Below, one piece after another: positions 61,846 to 64,000 of a stretch of DNA of 64,000 nucleotides (position 1 is its first letter; each line of letters starts with the position of its first letter). Location: assembly GCA_037178625.1 (NCBI GenBank), contig CM074133.1, forward strand, positions 3,472,001-3,536,000. Direction: 5' to 3'. A program made the position numbers and the translations under genes. Under the pieces are notes generated by a model that had not been told where the DNA came from, did not search any database, and was given only the letters and a program-made list of their open reading frames with translations. The stretch comes from Skeletonema tropicum. Its lineage: Eukaryota > Bacillariophyta > Thalassiosirophyceae > Thalassiosirales > Thalassiosiraceae.

Positions 61846-63800
61846 ATATCATCTAATCTGATTTACTTTGTGTCTTTGATCATAGTTTGGAAATACATAG
61901 TAGGTCTGTGACGTGCCTGAGCAACGCGGAGCATTAGATAGGCGGCTAATCTTACTGAAAATGTAAACACTAGTATGAGAAACTTCTATTGCTAATGACT
62001 AATACTCTGTATTTGTAGTTTTGCCACTTTGATCCCAACCAAGCTTATAAGTCTATCGTTGGTAAGGTGGATGGTATATATCGTCCGAGTATCCGGCATG
62101 AAACGGCAGAATGAATGAGTTGAGCATTTGTCTCCATCATCGATCATAGCTCTGGAGACTTGTACCAATATTAAACAACAATCCCCCGAGTCCCCCAACT
62201 TTTGACTCCAATCAAGCTCATGATCTCCATCTTAGTCCCTATGACACACACTTATGAATGAGTTGAGCATTTACCTCAATCATTGATCATTGCTCTTGAG
62301 ACTTGTACCAATAATACACAACAATCCCAAAACTCATCACCGAAAATCCCAACAAAATATAGAACGATTCCGGATTATGCCAAGCCTCTCCATAATTCGA
62401 ATCACTATTCCCAACATAAAATATAAATAAAGCAATGCTCCATACCAAAACTGTCCGAAGATTCTTCCACACATTCCGTGTCATGGCCGAGGTTACCTCA
62501 GTCGCCTTAATGTTGAAAATGCCAGTTAGAAGAAATAAGAAAGGAAGACCGAGTAGCCACCATCGTAATGTTGCATTGTTCATCAGCATTGATATTGTAT
62601 CGTCTACATTTTCAATACCAAACTTATTCCCTATGGTAAAGTAGATGACAAGACCAATCACAAACCCGTATAATCCTTCCATACCGAGCATCATCATTGC
62701 TGGGAAGGTTGTAGCTTGCATAAATATTTCTTCTCCAATATCTTGTAGCACTGATAGTATGGATTGTAGTAGGATTAGGATTACTCCGATTGTCACGTTT
62801 TCTGCATTGCTGAGAGATAAGTTAAGGGTGTTGTTGCTGTTGTTGTTGTCATCCTCCACAACATGATCATCATATGCTTTCACTTCATCATCGAGATGCT
62901 TTTGATGCTTCCAATTATTCGCACGCTCAATCACAATAACCCCCACCGCCACTATCACAACCCCCATCCACCTAGACCTCGACACCATCCTCTTCCGTAT
63001 CACTCGTGCCGCAACCACACTCAATGTCAATTCCAATCCAGATATGAGCATTTCTGCCACAGACGCATCAATATATACTAATGATGCCCACCGTAATGCC
63101 GAGTTGAGTAGATTGAAGAGTGCAGGGATGGCTGGTCGGATGTGGTAGGGTATGGCGTGTGCCCATTGGATTTGTTCGGCGGATTGGGGTGATAGACCGT
63201 GATTGCTCCCGTTTGGTATTTCTTCATGAGATGATATTATTGATTCTGTTTGGATAGATTTGTACATTTTGAATATTATCGAACGAGGTATGGATGTTGT
63301 TGCTGTGCTCAACTTCAACTGCTCTGTCGCCTCCAAAGCAGTAGAGTGTCTCGGTAGGAAGTTATCTTGCACATCATGATCGGCCACATCATCTTCCTCA
63401 CAACCAGTCTGAACTATTGTCGGTAATTTCAACGCAGCAGATTGCTCACACTCGGCCAACTCCACATCTGACGAACAACTGCCGCTGTTCAAATTTATCG
63501 TTATTTCTTCTTGCGTCTGCTCCTTCGATTGACATTTCCGCTCATGTTCATCATCATCGTTTGCTGTTCTCGACTCCAGCGCATTATAATCACTCAATAT
63601 CCACTTTCGCTGCATCTGGTACACAAGCAGTGATAACGACTGACCAAGCAGATAGAGCAGCGTGATCGTCAGTGGTGCCTGGAAGCCACTTTGATAGGCG
63701 AGCTTGACAATGATGGATCGAGCGGAGCCGGTTAGAATCATTCCGGTGAGGATTGACCACGTGTAGCTCGAATAGTTGCAGACCATGATGGTGGGTTATT
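61846..63800 (-). repeat. Right arm of the large inverted duplication
   Basis: Reverse-complement partner of 38836-40752, ~21 kb away, covering the transporter gene and its 3' flank. It ends with GATATC-ATCTAATCTGATTT, the remains of the last MYND codons and stop seen at 40748. Confidence 0.85.
62287..63786 (-). CDS. SLC35F6-like drug/metabolite-superfamily transporter, intact
   Basis: 499 residues, ATG at 63786 (MVCNYSSYTWSILTGMILTG). Predicted membrane segments: ~10-30, ~38-58, then an unusual ~165-residue hydrophilic, Glu/Ser-rich loop, followed by ~240-500 with about seven more helices. These include ALRWASLVYIDASVAEML, MGVVIVAVGVIVIER, GVILILLQSILSVLQDIGEE, MEGLYGFVIGLVIYF, LLGLPFLFLLTGIF, WKNLRTVLVWSIALFIF and YILLGFSVMSFGIVVYYW. 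The split-repeat layout and LRTVLVW segment resemble the SLC35F6/DMT group of membrane transporters; substrate unknown. The long loop between helices 2 and 3 is atypical. Ends YKSQEQ at 62287. Confidence 0.85.
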   Translation of the reverse strand: MVCNYSSYTWSILTGMILTGSARSIIVKLAYQSGFQAPLTITLLYLLGQSLSLLVYQMQRKWILSDYNALESRTANDDDEHERKCQSKEQTQEEITINLNSGSCSSDVELAECEQSAALKLPTIVQTGCEEDDVADHDVQDNFLPRHSTALEATEQLKLSTATTSIPRSIIFKMYKSIQTESIISSHEEIPNGSNHGLSPQSAEQIQWAHAIPYHIRPAIPALFNLLNSALRWASLVYIDASVAEMLISGLELTLSVVAARVIRKRMVSRSRWMGVVIVAVGVIVIERANNWKHQKHLDDEVKAYDDHVVEDDNNNSNNTLNLSLSNAENVTIGVILILLQSILSVLQDIGEEIFMQATTFPAMMMLGMEGLYGFVIGLVIYFTIGNKFGIENVDDTISMLMNNATLRWWLLGLPFLFLLTGIFNIKATEVTSAMTRNVWKNLRTVLVWSIALFIFYVGNSDSNYGEAWHNPESFYILLGFSVMSFGIVVYYWYKSQEQ

Positions 63801-64000
63801 TTACCTATTATGTAAGTTGTTACTGTAAGCTTTCTGCAGAAGAACATGGCCCAACCACCATATTATTAGCAAGCTCAGTGACATACTCCTAATAAATATC
63901 ATTGCTTTTTCATTGCTTTTTCACGTCCGTCATCGAATGAATGAGATGCTCGTGCCGTGCGCGTGCTCGTGCCGACTCGTGCCAATTGCCAATGACCAAT

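Overview
The window looks like nuclear DNA of a eukaryotic microalga, most likely a centric diatom. Supporting signs are an HSF-type transcription factor whose 125-nt intron obeys GT-AG, a multicopy family of MYND/RING-like/Sel1 proteins of the kind abundant in diatoms, a diatom-type non-LTR retrotransposon with endonuclease, reverse transcriptase and RNase H, and an SLC35F6-like transporter. The assignment to diatoms is from family knowledge and was not checked by a search. There is no sign of bacterial operons. No rRNA, tRNA or CRISPR array was recognised.

Region 1 (1-27222) is a head-to-tail tandem array of seven units. Four are about 4.04 kb (type A) and the rest are 3.8 kb or shorter (type B, last one truncated). 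Each unit holds a roughly 1.9-kb open frame for a Ser/Arg/His-rich protein with an uncharacterised C-terminal region, then a hairpin-rich spacer. Only the first copy continues upstream past the duplicated segment and out of the window. Copies 2-7 start at a recombination junction and have no in-frame ATG before the last third of the frame, so they look like 5'-truncated copies that nevertheless stay open. The array ends by fusing into a broken MYND gene at about 27222. A decayed piece of the array gene lies just outside it at 27999-28207, and a piece of its spacer lies at about 61178-61290.

Region 2 (27.2-58.2 kb) is a cluster of nine MYND-Sel1 family members: five intact frames (28301-29188 -, 31028-31951 +, 49950-50900 -, 51527-52423 -, 57270-58172 -), three broken ones (33938-34865 +, 35851-36762 -, 40748-41643 -) and one fragment (27223-27522 -). 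Several share an upstream motif made of two ACGTGTC-like blocks one helical turn apart. Mobile DNA is interspersed. There is a 1.65-kb terminal-inverted-repeat element with palindromic subterminal sites (36910-38560), a full-length 6.36-kb LINE with a 13-bp target duplication (41952-48308), a 5'-truncated LINE with an 18-bp target duplication (48395-49718), a decayed Pif1/Helitron-type helicase (about 53020-53757) and a 245-bp MITE-like element (54116-54360).

Region 3 (58.2-64 kb) holds the HSF gene (58993-60704) and an intact SLC35F6-like transporter gene (62287-63786 -). That transporter is the inverted partner of a frameshifted copy at 38850-40324. Short relics of the same transporter lie next to the 3' ends of three MYND genes. 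This suggests that a tail-to-tail transporter/MYND pair was the ancestral unit of the segmental duplications, with the transporter half lost in most copies. The stretch 54.4-56.8 kb has no gene I can support.
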